From assembly GCA_004557185.1 (NCBI GenBank), contig SFEP01000005.1, forward strand, positions 42,882 to 106,881: DNA of 64,000 bases, given 5' to 3'. Below the pieces are notes generated by a model that was given only the letters and a program-made list of their open reading frames with translations, searched no databases and had not been told where the DNA came from. The translations under genes were made by a program, and so were the position numbers. This document shows positions 42,240 to 51,172 of this stretch, piece by piece. How positions within the stretch are numbered: the first letter of the stretch is position 1; each line of letters begins with the position of its first letter. The DNA comes from Bacteroidales bacterium. Lineage in GTDB: Bacteria > Bacteroidota > Bacteroidia > Bacteroidales > Bacteroidaceae.

Positions 42240-42429
42240 CTACACATGGAGGGTGCTGCTTCGCCCCATCGCCTTGCGGCTGGATTTGTGCCCTGCACAC
42301 CTCACCCCGTGGCCGACGACCGCGGCAGCCAGCCGCATCACAAGGCAAGGGGCGGGAAGGGACGAGGCGGGACGTGGCACATTTTGCACAACTATCCTTG
42401 TGTAATAAGGCACGTTACATTTTTATTTG

Positions 42430-42437
42430 TATTTTTG
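42430..42437 (+). promoter_or_regulatory. -7 box for frr
   Basis: TATTTTTG then C, matching TAnnTTTG, about 89 nt before the ATG at 42526. Confidence 0.7.
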
Positions 42438-42525
42438 CAAAGCCTACCGACGCCACGCTGCCACGCGGGCCGAGGGATTTCTGTCACCACTACATTTTTT
42501 AGAAACAAGCAAAACCTATACACTC

Positions 42526-43086
42526 ATGCTCGATGTAAAGAAGTGCCTCAGCGACTGCGAGGAGAAAATGGAAATGAGCGTCATGCACTTGGATGAAACG
42601 CTCGCCCAGATACGTGCTGGAAAGGCCAACGTACACATTCTGGACGACCTGCGCGTTAACTCATACGGCTCCATGGTCCCCATCAACAACGTGGCTGCCA
42701 TCACCACACCCGATGCGCGCACCATCGCCATCAAGCCTTGGGACAAGCAGATGTTCCGCGTCATCGAAAAGGCCATCATCGACTCTACCATCGGCATCAT
42801 GCCCGAGAACAACGGCGAAGTCATTCGCCTCGGCATTCCGCCCCTCACCGAGGAGCGCCGACGCCAGCTCACCAAGCAGTGCGCCAAGGAGGCCGAAGAG
42901 GCCAAGGTGGCTATACGCAACGCCCGACGCGACGGCATCGACAAACTCAAGAAAGCCGTGAAGGACGGCCTCTCGGAGGACGTGGAAAAGGACGCCGAAG
43001 CCGACCTGCAGAAAATTCACGACAAAAAGGTGAAAGCCATCGAGGAACTGCTCGCCGCCAAGAACAAGGAAATCATGACCGTGTAA
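42526..43086 (+). CDS. frr: Ribosome recycling factor
   Basis: 186 residues; with EF-G it splits post-termination ribosomes. Signatures are LAQIRAGKANVHILDDLRVNSYG, AIIDSTIGIMPENNGEVIRLGIPPLTEERR and the C-terminal helix KIHDKKVKAIEELLAAKNKEIMTV. The start is the ATG at 42526 (MLDVKKCLSDCEEKME). The following gene, rsgA, is also a ribosome factor, a pairing common in Bacteroidales. Confidence 0.97.
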   Translation: MLDVKKCLSDCEEKMEMSVMHLDETLAQIRAGKANVHILDDLRVNSYGSMVPINNVAAITTPDARTIAIKPWDKQMFRVIEKAIIDSTIGIMPENNGEVIRLGIPPLTEERRRQLTKQCAKEAEEAKVAIRNARRDGIDKLKKAVKDGLSEDVEKDAEADLQKIHDKKVKAIEELLAAKNKEIMTV

Positions 43087-43188
43087 GGGCTACGCTCCTG
43101 CCTCAGCCCCCACGACTACGGCCCGACGCCGCCACGCGGTGCAGGCAGCATTTACACACACAGCACCGCGCTCCGGCCTCCCCGCACC

Positions 43189-44190
43189 ATGCAGGGCGGA
43201 CCCTGGGCGCGGCCTTTGCTCACAATCATCTGCTTCAACACAACGCACACTTTGCACGGAACTGTAATCAAATCGACCGGAAGCTGGTATCTGGTACGCA
43301 CCGACGAGGGGGAATGCGTGGAATGTAAGGTGAAAGGCAACTTCCGCCTGCGAGGCATACGCTCCACCAACCCCGTGGCCGTGGGCGACAAGGTGACGCT
43401 GCTACGCGCCGAGGGGGCTGGCAATGCCTTCATCACCGACATCGACGAACGGCGAAACTACATTGTGCGCAAGGCATCGAACCTATCGAAGCAAAGCCAC
43501 ATACTCGCCGCCAACATCGACCTCGCCCTGCTCGTGGTGACACTGGCACGGCCCGAAACCACCACCACCTTCATCGACCGCGTGCTGGCCACCGCCGAAG
43601 CCTACCGCGTGCCCGCCGCACTGGTCTTCAACAAGGTGGACGACCTCAACGACGACGAACGGGCCACGCTCGACTACCTTGAAGCCGTCTACACGGACTG
43701 CGGCTACCGCTGCCTGCGCACCTCGGCACTGCAAGGCACGGGCATCGACGCTCTGCGCCAGCTGATGCAAGGACAAACCTCGCTGCTGGCGGGGCACTCG
43801 GGCGTAGGAAAATCGACACTGCTCAACCTGCTCGTCCCCGAGGCGAATGCCCGCACGGCACACATCTCGAACGTGCACGGCACAGGCATGCACACCACCA
43901 CTTACAGCGAATGCTACGACCTGCCCGGCGGAGGCAGCGTAATCGACATTCCCGGCATCAAGGGCTTCGGCACGTTCAACTTCGAGCCAGCAGAGGTGGC
44001 CCACTACTTCCGCGACATTTTCCGCCTCTCGGCCGACTGCCGTTTCAACAACTGCACCCACACCCACGAGCCGGGCTGCGCCGTGATGCAGGCCCTGGCC
44101 GACCACCAACTGGCTCCCACCCGCTACGCCTCCTACCTGAGCATGCTCGACGACAAGGAGGAAGGGAAATACCGCGAAAAGAACATGTAA
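43189..44190 (+). CDS. rsgA: Ribosome small subunit-dependent GTPase RsgA
   Basis: Circularly permuted GTPase for late 30S maturation; up to 333 residues. An OB domain (GTVIKSTGSWYLVRTDEG) is followed by G4 FNKVDD, G1 GHSGVGKSTLLNLL and G3 DIPGIKGFG in permuted order, then a zinc knuckle CRFNNCTHTHEPGC. The ATG at 43189 adds about 20 poorly conserved residues. A TTG at 43252 (LHGTVIKSTG) matches the homologue N-terminus better and may be the real start. Confidence 0.95.
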   Translation: MQGGPWARPLLTIICFNTTHTLHGTVIKSTGSWYLVRTDEGECVECKVKGNFRLRGIRSTNPVAVGDKVTLLRAEGAGNAFITDIDERRNYIVRKASNLSKQSHILAANIDLALLVVTLARPETTTTFIDRVLATAEAYRVPAALVFNKVDDLNDDERATLDYLEAVYTDCGYRCLRTSALQGTGIDALRQLMQGQTSLLAGHSGVGKSTLLNLLVPEANARTAHISNVHGTGMHTTTYSECYDLPGGGSVIDIPGIKGFGTFNFEPAEVAHYFRDIFRLSADCRFNNCTHTHEPGCAVMQALADHQLAPTRYASYLSMLDDKEEGKYREKNM

Positions 44191-44241
44191 CCCCAGAACG
44201 CAGCCCCCGGCCCCACCCTCCCATCGTCCGCTGCACACATC

Positions 44242-44256
44242 CTATATATAAAGGAG
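44242..44256 (+). repeat. TATATATAAAGGAG intergenic motif
   Basis: CTATATATAAAGGAG, identical to the copy at 8172-8186, lies 45 nt before the NfeD-like ATG and is followed by a purine-rich stretch. Too far from the ATG to be a simple ribosome binding site. Confidence 0.55.
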
Positions 44257-44300
44257 TAAAACGGCGGAGGCTGCTTTCTACATCCAATCTTTCACACCCC

Positions 44301-44765
44301 ATGACAGTCATCATCATTCTGGCCCTGCTGGCCCTCCTGTTGGGCGCAGCCGAACTTTTCATCATACCCGGCTTCGGCCTGGCGGGCATCGGCGCCATCA
44401 TCTGCGCCATTGTCGACGCCTTCCTCATCTATAACACCTACGGCGCCATACCCTGCCTTGTGGCCGTGTTAGTGGGTTTGGTGGTGCTGGGGCTGATGAT
44501 TTGGGCCGTGGCACGCTCTAAAACGCTCGACAAAATAGCCCTGCACAGCACCATCTCGTCGACCAACGCCACGAGCGCACAGCTTGAGGTAAAGGTGGGC
44601 GACAAAGGCGTGGCCCTGACGCGTCTGGCCCTTGTGGGCAACGCCGAAATCAACGGCAAGAGCGTGGAGGTGAAATCGGCAGGCGCCTTCATCAACCCCG
44701 GCACACCTATCCGTGTGAAGAGCGTGAGTGAGGCACTCATCACCGTGGTGGCCGACGAGGACTGA
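44301..44765 (+). CDS. NfeD-like membrane protein
   Basis: 154 residues. Two or three N-terminal membrane segments (TVIIILALLALLLGAAELFIIPGFGLAGIGAIICAIVDAFLIY region) with the NfeD motif AELFIIPGFGLAGI. A C-terminal OB-type domain (VGDKGVALTRLALVGNAEINGKSVEVKSAG) is preceded by a short linker. Short NfeD proteins usually partner an SPFH/flotillin (FloA) encoded next door; none is present here. The start is the ATG at 44301. Confidence 0.85.
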   Translation: MTVIIILALLALLLGAAELFIIPGFGLAGIGAIICAIVDAFLIYNTYGAIPCLVAVLVGLVVLGLMIWAVARSKTLDKIALHSTISSTNATSAQLEVKVGDKGVALTRLALVGNAEINGKSVEVKSAGAFINPGTPIRVKSVSEALITVVADED

Positions 44766-44885
44766 CCCCGTGGCCCCACAACGCCTGCCGCTGCCCCGCG
44801 CATGGCAGACGCTCCTTCTCATCCGACACCAAACCTTGTGCCGCCCTACGGTGCAAGCCACATTCCCAACCTCTCTTTTCCTGAA

Positions 44886-46712
44886 ATGAAAAAGCTTATT
44901 CTACTCCTTACGCTGGCGCTCAGCATGGGGGCTTCGGCCTCCGTGCCCGTCAAGCGCGTCAGCCGCCACACCCAGCCCGACGGCACCACCCTCACCGTGG
45001 TTACCAAGGCCAACGGGCAGTATTTCCTGCACACCACCACCGACGGCATTCCCCTCGTGCAGCAAGCCGACGGCGGCTTCTGCTACGCCCTCACACAGGG
45101 CAACCAGTTGGTGGCCAGTGCCCGCGCCGCTCACAATGCCGAGGCACGTACTGCCGACGAAGCGCACTATGTGGCCACGCTCAACCTCAGCGAAGAACAC
45201 GCCATGCGTCTGCTTCACGACGCTCACCCCGAACCGCTCTACAACACCCGTCCTGCCCCGCTCGCCGTGGCCTCGACGGCCGACGGTCTGGGCCTCTACA
45301 AGCAGTCGGGCGGCGGCGTCGTGAGCAGCATCGGCGCACCCGTCATCCCCGTGGTCATGATTGACTTCTCCGACCTTCCCTTCCAGGAGGAAACCACCAT
45401 CGACAAGGTGACGCGCTACCTCAACGAAGAGGGCTATCAGGATGAAAAATACGCCATCGGCAGCGTGCGCGACTACTTCGTCAGCCAGTCCGACGGCCTG
45501 TTCCAGCCCACGTACAAGGTGGTGGCCAAGGTGAGGGCCGACAAAGGCTACGCCTACTACGGCAAGGACAGCGGCAACAGCATCGACGTCAACATCACCG
45601 CCCTCATTCAGGAGGCGCTCAACAAGGCCGTGGCTGCGGGCACCGACTTCGCCGACTATGCCACCAACGGACAGGTGCCCCTCGTCTGCGTCTACTTTGC
45701 CGGCGTCGGCCAGCAGGCTGCCTACGGCGAGGGCTGGCAAGACTACGTGTGGGGTCAGTTCAACCCCAGCCGCAAGTTTACCATGCAGGACGGCGCGCTG
45801 ACCATCAACTCCTATCTCGTAGCCAACGAAATGCTCTACTACTACAGCAACGACTTCACGGAGGTGACCAGCATGCAGCACGACGGCATCGGCCTCTTTG
45901 TACATGAGTTCGGCCACGCCCTCGGCCTCTGCGACATGTACGTAACGCAGAACGCCAAGGTGCCCGACGACTACAAGACGATGGGCTTCTGGAGCATCAT
46001 GGACTACGGCGAATTCTACTACGACGGCTACCGCCCCGTGGCCTACAACGCCTACGAGCGCTGCGCCCTGGGCTGGGCCGACTACAAGGTGCTCAGCGAA
46101 CCTGGCACATACACGCTCTACCCCAGCGAACGCTCCTCGGAAGGCACCACCGTCTACGTGATGCGCAACCCCGACAAGGAGTCGGAATACTACCTGCTCG
46201 AAAACCGTCAGGAGGCCTTCTGGCACGGCTCGCGGCTCGGCAAGGGCATGCTGGTGCTGCACGTGGACTACGATGCCACGCCTTGGCGCAACAACACGCC
46301 CAACAACGACGCCACCCATCCACGTGTCGTAGTGGTGCCTGCCGACAATGTGCTCGACGGCGGACCGACGGCTGAAAACAACGACATGAACGCCATCATC
46401 CTCGGGCACCAGGGCGACCTCTTCCCCGGCACTACCAACAACACCTCGCTCACCGACACCTCGCTGCCCGCTGCCACCGTGTACACTGACCGCGGCACCC
46501 TCGGCCAGCCGCTCTACTTCATCACGCAGCACGCCGACGGCCTCATCACCTTCAACTACATCGACGACATACCCGAGGGCATCGCCCGGCCCGGCCTCGT
46601 TTCTCCCGAAGCCAACGCTCCCGTCTATACCCTCAGCGGCCAGCGCGTAAGTTCGCTGCGCCACGCCGCTCCCGGCGTCTACATTGTGGGGGGCCGCAAG
46701 GTGGTGAAATAA
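44886..46712 (+). CDS. Secreted M6-like metalloprotease with T9SS-type C-terminus
   Basis: 608 residues from the ATG at 44886. The signal peptide is ALSMGASASVP. A short propeptide-like region to about residue 150 resembles other Bacteroidetes secreted peptidases (DEAHYVATLNLSEEHAMRLL). Zinc motif HEFGHALGLCDMY at about 338-350 matches HExxHxxGxxD of the immune-inhibitor-A/M6 family, followed by MGFWSIMDYG (Met-turn region). The last 30 residues (VYTLSGQRVSSLRH ... GVYIVGGRKVVK) are a short T9SS-type sorting end. It probably degrades host or dietary protein outside the cell. Confidence 0.88.
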   Translation: MKKLILLLTLALSMGASASVPVKRVSRHTQPDGTTLTVVTKANGQYFLHTTTDGIPLVQQADGGFCYALTQGNQLVASARAAHNAEARTADEAHYVATLNLSEEHAMRLLHDAHPEPLYNTRPAPLAVASTADGLGLYKQSGGGVVSSIGAPVIPVVMIDFSDLPFQEETTIDKVTRYLNEEGYQDEKYAIGSVRDYFVSQSDGLFQPTYKVVAKVRADKGYAYYGKDSGNSIDVNITALIQEALNKAVAAGTDFADYATNGQVPLVCVYFAGVGQQAAYGEGWQDYVWGQFNPSRKFTMQDGALTINSYLVANEMLYYYSNDFTEVTSMQHDGIGLFVHEFGHALGLCDMYVTQNAKVPDDYKTMGFWSIMDYGEFYYDGYRPVAYNAYERCALGWADYKVLSEPGTYTLYPSERSSEGTTVYVMRNPDKESEYYLLENRQEAFWHGSRLGKGMLVLHVDYDATPWRNNTPNNDATHPRVVVVPADNVLDGGPTAENNDMNAIILGHQGDLFPGTTNNTSLTDTSLPAATVYTDRGTLGQPLYFITQHADGLITFNYIDDIPEGIARPGLVSPEANAPVYTLSGQRVSSLRHAAPGVYIVGGRKVVK

Positions 46713-46758
46713 GGAAAATCCGGGGTACGTCAACTCCCCCACAGCTCCTTCCGTCCAG

Positions 46759-46787
46759 GGGGCGGCATGCACGTTCATGGCCGCCCC
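46759..46787 (+). terminator. Possible terminator after the metalloprotease gene
   Basis: GGGGCGGC pairs with GCCGCCCC around a 13-nt loop; only a weak TTGGTG follows. Confidence 0.45.
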
Positions 46788-46877
46788 TTGGTGCGTTCAT
46801 GCGGGGCACGGCCGTTCCTCCCCAAGCGGCACGCCCACTGCTTCATAAGCTATCTGCCCCTCCTTTTATATTTCCGC

Positions 46878-46973
46878 CCACACCTTATATAGATAAGAAA
46901 AAAGGGAAAAGCATACGCCACGCCGACCTGCAGTGCGGACCCACACCTTATATAGATAAGGGAAAAGGGAAAG
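46878..46973. repeat. Direct repeat containing CCTTATATAGATAAG
   Basis: Two copies of CCACACCTTATATAGATAAG followed by an AAAGGGAAA(A)GC purine tract, at 46878-46911 and 46940-46973, 62 bp apart. They directly precede the six-unit tandem array and may mark the promoter region of the CDP-glycerol transferase gene. Confidence 0.75.
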
Positions 46974-47099
46974 CCCCGAAAGCCTGCTGCACAGCCCCGA
47001 AAGCCTGCTGCACAGCCCCGAAAGCCTGCCGCACAGCCCCGAAAGCTTGCCGCACAGCCCCGAAAGCCTACCGCACAGCCCCGAAAGCTTGCCGCACTG
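46974..47099. repeat. Tandem repeat, 6 x 21 bp
   Basis: Six units start CCCCGAAAGC at 46974, 46995, 47016, 47037, 47058 and 47079. They differ by one to three substitutions, mostly C/T. The array ends 29 bp before the ATG at 47129. The units are not palindromic and lack GATGC ends, so they are distinct from the composite elements despite the same period. The frame is open across it (AP-K-A-C-R-T repeats), but that extension is probably untranslated. Confidence 0.95.
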
Positions 47100-47128
47100 G
47101 CTCCCCTCTCTATCCTCATTCCGAAAAC

Positions 47129-48409
47129 ATGAAACCCTTCCTTACAGAACTCTGTGCCCGTTACCATAATCTCGGCAACCAGTTGCGCCGCGAAGCGCGC
47201 TACGTGCTCGACACGCTGCAGTGGCACTATTATTACCGGCGCTACTGGCGGCCCGCCATTCGCCGCTTCCGCAGCAAAAGCACGCCCGTCAACTTTGTGT
47301 TCGTCATCTACGACCTCCCTACCTGGAAAACCGAAGCCCTCTACTGCGACATGCTGCGGCATCCGCGTTTCAGTCCTGTGCTGGCTGTCACCGCCCACAC
47401 CAAGAAGCCCGCCTGCCTCCCGCAGCTCACCGCTTATCTTGAGAAGAAAGGCTACGCCTACACCCTGCTCGACAACGAGCGCACCCTCGCACAGCAGCTC
47501 CCTGTCGACGTGGTCATCTACCAGCGTCCTTACTCCGAGGAGCAGCCGCTCCACCGTTTCCAGGCCAACCGCCGCCTCGTCACCGTCTACGCCAACTACG
47601 GCCTGCACATTGTCTTTGAGGAGTGGCTGAACACCCTGCTCCTTTGGAAGTCGGTCTGGCACGACTACTACGAGGGCGAAGCCTTTGCCGACCGTGCCCG
47701 CTGTGCCCGCGACCATGGCAAGCACATCGTGGTGACGGGCCTCCCCACGCTCGACCAGATTCGCCAGCCCGCCTCCAGCTTTGCCGACCCTTGGCCTGCG
47801 CGCAAGGGCCGCAAGCGCATCATCTGGGCGCCGCACTACTCGGTGGGCAGCGAGCACTACGAAGGTTTAGCCTACAGCAATTTCCTTGAAATGGCCGATG
47901 CCATGCTCCATCTGGCCACCCGCTATGCCGATCAGGCCTGCTTTGCCTTCAAGCCCCACCCCATGCTCTACCCCACGCTGCTCCGCGTGTGGGGCAAGGA
48001 GCGCACCGATGCCTACTACGACGCTTGGCGCAACCTGCCCAACGGCCAGTTAGAGGAAGGTGAATACATCGGCCTCTTCAAGCACTCCGACGCCCTCATT
48101 CACGACTGCGTCACCTTCCTCGTGGAATATCTCGTCACGGGCAAGCCCACCCTCTTCGTCCGCCGTTCCGAGTTCAGCACCTCCAACCTCACCCGTGCGG
48201 CTCTTGATGCCTACCTGCTGCACTACATTGCCACCGACATGCAGGCCGTCGACGCCTTCGTGCAGCAGGTGCTCAGCGGCCACGATCCCCAGCAACGCCT
48301 CCGCCTTCAGTTTATCAGCAAGGAACTGCGTGCTCCACACGGCCGCACCGCCTGCCAGAACATTATGCACGCCATTCTCGGCACCGAGGAGTATGCCTCC
48401 TGCCGCTGA
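47129..48409 (+). CDS. CDP-glycerol glycerophosphotransferase family protein
   Basis: 426 residues from the ATG at 47129 (MKPFLTELCARYHN). The fold and motifs are those of TagB/TagF-type transferases: IIWAPHYSVGS, FAFKPHPMLYP and the C-terminal HSDALIHDCVTFLVEYLVTGKPTLFV, corresponding to the donor-binding H/S-D-x(n)-E region. It probably adds glycerol-phosphate or a related group to a surface glycan. It heads a run with a Wzx-like flippase and a GT2. It is preceded by the six-unit 21-bp repeat. Confidence 0.88.
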   Translation: MKPFLTELCARYHNLGNQLRREARYVLDTLQWHYYYRRYWRPAIRRFRSKSTPVNFVFVIYDLPTWKTEALYCDMLRHPRFSPVLAVTAHTKKPACLPQLTAYLEKKGYAYTLLDNERTLAQQLPVDVVIYQRPYSEEQPLHRFQANRRLVTVYANYGLHIVFEEWLNTLLLWKSVWHDYYEGEAFADRARCARDHGKHIVVTGLPTLDQIRQPASSFADPWPARKGRKRIIWAPHYSVGSEHYEGLAYSNFLEMADAMLHLATRYADQACFAFKPHPMLYPTLLRVWGKERTDAYYDAWRNLPNGQLEEGEYIGLFKHSDALIHDCVTFLVEYLVTGKPTLFVRRSEFSTSNLTRAALDAYLLHYIATDMQAVDAFVQQVLSGHDPQQRLRLQFISKELRAPHGRTACQNIMHAILGTEEYASCR

Positions 48410-48457
48410 AGCAGCGTCAGCCAGCCCATTCTCACTGTTCCTCACACCCCCCAGCCC

Positions 48458-49906
48458 ATGTCGTCCGTCAAACACGAAACCCTTGTCAGCGTGAAGTGGA
48501 GCCTCCTTGAGCGCTTCGCCACGCAGGTCATGCAGTTTGGTTTAGGACTGGTGCTGGCTCGCCTGCTGCTGCCCTCCGACTTCGGTGCGGTGGGCATGCT
48601 GGCCATCTTCCTGGCGCTGTCGCAAACGTTTGTCGACAGCGGTTTCGGCCAGGCTCTCATACGCAAGCTCGACCGCACCGAGCAGGACTTCAGCACGGTG
48701 TTCTGCTTCAACCTCGTGGTGGCCGTGCTGCTCTACGGCGTGCTCTTTGCCTGTGCGCCGCTCATCAGCCGCTTTTTCAGCATGCCCGTGCTCACCCCGC
48801 TGCTGCGTGTGCAGGCCCTCACGCTGTTGGTGGGAGCACTTATGGGCATTCATCAGGTGAAACTCACCATACGGCTCGACTTCCGCGGCATGGCGTTGCG
48901 CTCCCTGCTGTCGTGCCTTGTGGGCGGTGTGGCGGGCATTGTGTGTGCCTGGCGCGGTCTGGGCGTGTGGGCTCTCGTGGTGCAGGCCCTCACGGCACAG
49001 GTGGTCAACCTCGTCTTCGTGTGGCTTTACCTCAGGTGGAGGCCCCGCCTCACCTTTTCGTGGACATCGTTCAGGGAAATGGGTTCGTTTGGCAGCAAAC
49101 TGCTGGCCTCGAGCCTGCTGCACACGGGCTACATGCACCTCACCACGCTCATTATAGGCCGCTGCTTCTCGGCGCGCGACCTGGGCTACTACAACCGCGG
49201 CACGCAGTTCGCCCAGCTGCCCGTCGACACCATGAACGGCGTGCTGGGCAAGGTGCTCTACCCCATTCTCGTCAAGTTGCAGCACGACGATGCCCACCTG
49301 GTGCACGTCTACCGCAAGTACATCAGCATGATGTCGCTCGTCATCGTCCCTGGCTGCCTGCTCCTGGCAGCGGTGGCGCGTCCGCTCATCGACTTTCTGC
49401 TCACTCCGAAATGGGCCGAGGCGGCGCTCTACCTGCAAATCTACGCCTTCGCCATCATGTTCGACCACGTGTGCTCCCTCAACCTCACGCTGCTCACCGT
49501 GAAGGGCCGCTCCGACCTCTTCCTGCGGCTTGAGGTTATCAAGAAAACGATATCCGTGGCCATGCTGCTGGCCGCTGTGCCCTATGGCGTGGCGGGCATC
49601 TGCGTGTCGAGGGTGCTCTACACACAGTTGGCCGTAGCCCTCAACACCTACTACACGGGGCGGCTTTTCGGCATAGGCTACTTCACGCAGATGCTCGACT
49701 TCATGCGCTACTTCGTGCTCGCCTTCCTGGCCTGCCTGCCCGCCGCTCTGCTCTGCCTCTTTGCCGCCTGGCCCTCGTGGCTGCTGCTCGCCGCGGGCAG
49801 CCTGCTTGCGTTGGTGCTCTACGCCCTGCTGCTGCGGCGCGATGCCGTGGCTCTCGAGGTGGTGCAGCTCGTCAGGTCGAGCCTGCACCGCCAGCGTCCC
49901 TCCTGA
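48458..49906 (+). CDS. Polysaccharide flippase (Wzx/MOP superfamily)
   Basis: 482 residues with about 12-14 membrane segments. The N-terminus VKWSLLERFATQVMQFGLGLVLARLLLPSDFG is characteristic of PST-family lipopolysaccharide/exopolysaccharide exporters, as is RCFSARDLGYYNRGTQFAQLPVDT. It flips undecaprenyl-linked oligosaccharide across the inner membrane. It lies between the CDP-glycerol transferase and a GT2 gene, 48 and 21 bp apart, and so forms a small glycan operon. Confidence 0.93.
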   Translation: MSSVKHETLVSVKWSLLERFATQVMQFGLGLVLARLLLPSDFGAVGMLAIFLALSQTFVDSGFGQALIRKLDRTEQDFSTVFCFNLVVAVLLYGVLFACAPLISRFFSMPVLTPLLRVQALTLLVGALMGIHQVKLTIRLDFRGMALRSLLSCLVGGVAGIVCAWRGLGVWALVVQALTAQVVNLVFVWLYLRWRPRLTFSWTSFREMGSFGSKLLASSLLHTGYMHLTTLIIGRCFSARDLGYYNRGTQFAQLPVDTMNGVLGKVLYPILVKLQHDDAHLVHVYRKYISMMSLVIVPGCLLLAAVARPLIDFLLTPKWAEAALYLQIYAFAIMFDHVCSLNLTLLTVKGRSDLFLRLEVIKKTISVAMLLAAVPYGVAGICVSRVLYTQLAVALNTYYTGRLFGIGYFTQMLDFMRYFVLAFLACLPAALLCLFAAWPSWLLLAAGSLLALVLYALLLRRDAVALEVVQLVRSSLHRQRPS

Positions 49907-49927
49907 CCCTTTCATTCCCCCCGCCTC

Positions 49928-50896
49928 ATGCCGCATCCCACTTTCAGCCTCATCATCCCCGTCTACCGTGCCGCTGCGCGTCTGCCCCGCTGCCTCGACT
50001 CCGTGGTGGCACAAACGCGCCCCGACTGGGAGTGCCTGCTCGTAGACGACGGTTCGCCCGACGCCTCGCCCGCCCTGTGCGATGCCTACGCCCGCCGCGA
50101 CGCCCGCTTCAGGGTGTGGCACAAGGCCAATGCGGGAGCCGCCGCCGCCCGCAACGCGGCACTGGCCGAGGCCCGCGGCGAGTGGGTCACCTTTGTCGAT
50201 GCCGACGACTACCTCAGTCCCCGCTTTCTCGAGGCGGCCGCCACCGTGCATGCCGACGTGGTGCTCGGCCAGAGCCGCAAGTGCCACGCCGACGGCAGCA
50301 CCAGTCCCTACGTCACACTGCACGCTGGCCTTCACACCACGCCCGAGTCCTACCGCCTTTTTGTGCAGACCCACCTGCACACCAGCCTGCTGCGGGTGCC
50401 TTGGGGCAAACTCATACGGCGCGAGCGTTTGGCACACATCACGTTCCCCGTGGGGCAACCTGTGGGCGAGGACACCCTCTTCATGTGCCGCCTGCTGGCG
50501 CAATGCCACAGCATCGGGGTGAGCCCCGCGTCGGTGTACTACTGGCAGGAAAACGAAGTGTCGCTCACGCTGAAATACCATTTGCCGCCCCAGGCAGCGG
50601 CCACCTACATGCAGCACATCATGCAGGCTTACGAGGGGCTCCACGTGCATTCGCCGGCCTTCGAGCGCCTCATTTTCGACTTTTTCTTTGCCCTCAGCCG
50701 CATGCACTCGCTCGCTGCCCTGCGCACCTGGCTCGGCCACGAGGCGGTGCGCCATTGGCAACGTCGCATCTACGGCCGGCTGCCCTTTTCGTGGCTTCAC
50801 CCCGAGGCGCACACCCATGCGCACGTGGCCCTCTGCCTCCTGCGTTTGCAGCACCTCAAAATGCGCCTTGCCGCCGCGCTCCGCCGAGGGCACTGA
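49928..50896 (+). CDS. Glycosyltransferase family 2 protein
   Basis: 322 residues, GT-A fold at the N-terminus: FSLIIPVYRAAARLPRCLDSV, LLVDDGSPDASP (first Asp), NAGAAAARNAAL and VTFVDADDYLSP (DxD motif). The C-terminal half is helical and lacks membrane segments. It transfers an unknown sugar during surface polysaccharide synthesis, probably in the same transcript as the flippase. Confidence 0.92.
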   Translation: MPHPTFSLIIPVYRAAARLPRCLDSVVAQTRPDWECLLVDDGSPDASPALCDAYARRDARFRVWHKANAGAAAARNAALAEARGEWVTFVDADDYLSPRFLEAAATVHADVVLGQSRKCHADGSTSPYVTLHAGLHTTPESYRLFVQTHLHTSLLRVPWGKLIRRERLAHITFPVGQPVGEDTLFMCRLLAQCHSIGVSPASVYYWQENEVSLTLKYHLPPQAAATYMQHIMQAYEGLHVHSPAFERLIFDFFFALSRMHSLAALRTWLGHEAVRHWQRRIYGRLPFSWLHPEAHTHAHVALCLLRLQHLKMRLAAALRRGH

Positions 50897-50978
50897 CGGC
50901 TGGGTGCGTCGCCCATTGGCGCACCACCCCGCACGGGTGGCCGCCCCTTGGCCTTGGAGAGGGGTAAAGATTGATTGA

Positions 50979-51130
50979 TGTCCGCTAAAACCCTTGTTGC
51001 CATCAGCCGCAAGGGGTTATTCTTTCTCCATTACCCCTGACACGACACATTCAAAGCGTTTGCCCTACACCTATCATGACCCTACACCCATTTCACTGCA
51101 CCTGTTTTCGGCAGGGCGGCCATTCGTCTT
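50979..51130 (+). repeat. Dispersed left flank shared with 32.17 kb
   Basis: The sequence from TGTCCGCTAAAAC (50979) through AAGCGTTTGCCC aligns with 32172-32310 in the same orientation. It then runs into GCACCTGTTTTCGGCAGGGC, present twice (about 51104 and 51136), which is a partial 33-bp linker. Confidence 0.65.
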
Positions 51131-51172
51131 CACGGCACCTGTTTTCGGCAGGGCTGGCGATGGGAAAAAGGA

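Noticed and set aside
46974..47099. CRISPR or coding repeat (AP-K-A-C-R-T) at the N-terminus of the CDP-glycerol transferase
   Set aside because: The units abut without spacers. The family N-terminus begins at 47129, and nothing supports translation from 46799.
48542..50893. 783-codon minus-strand open frame
   Set aside because: Antisense to the flippase and GT2 genes, which have clear family motifs; the product is His/Glu/Arg-rich junk.
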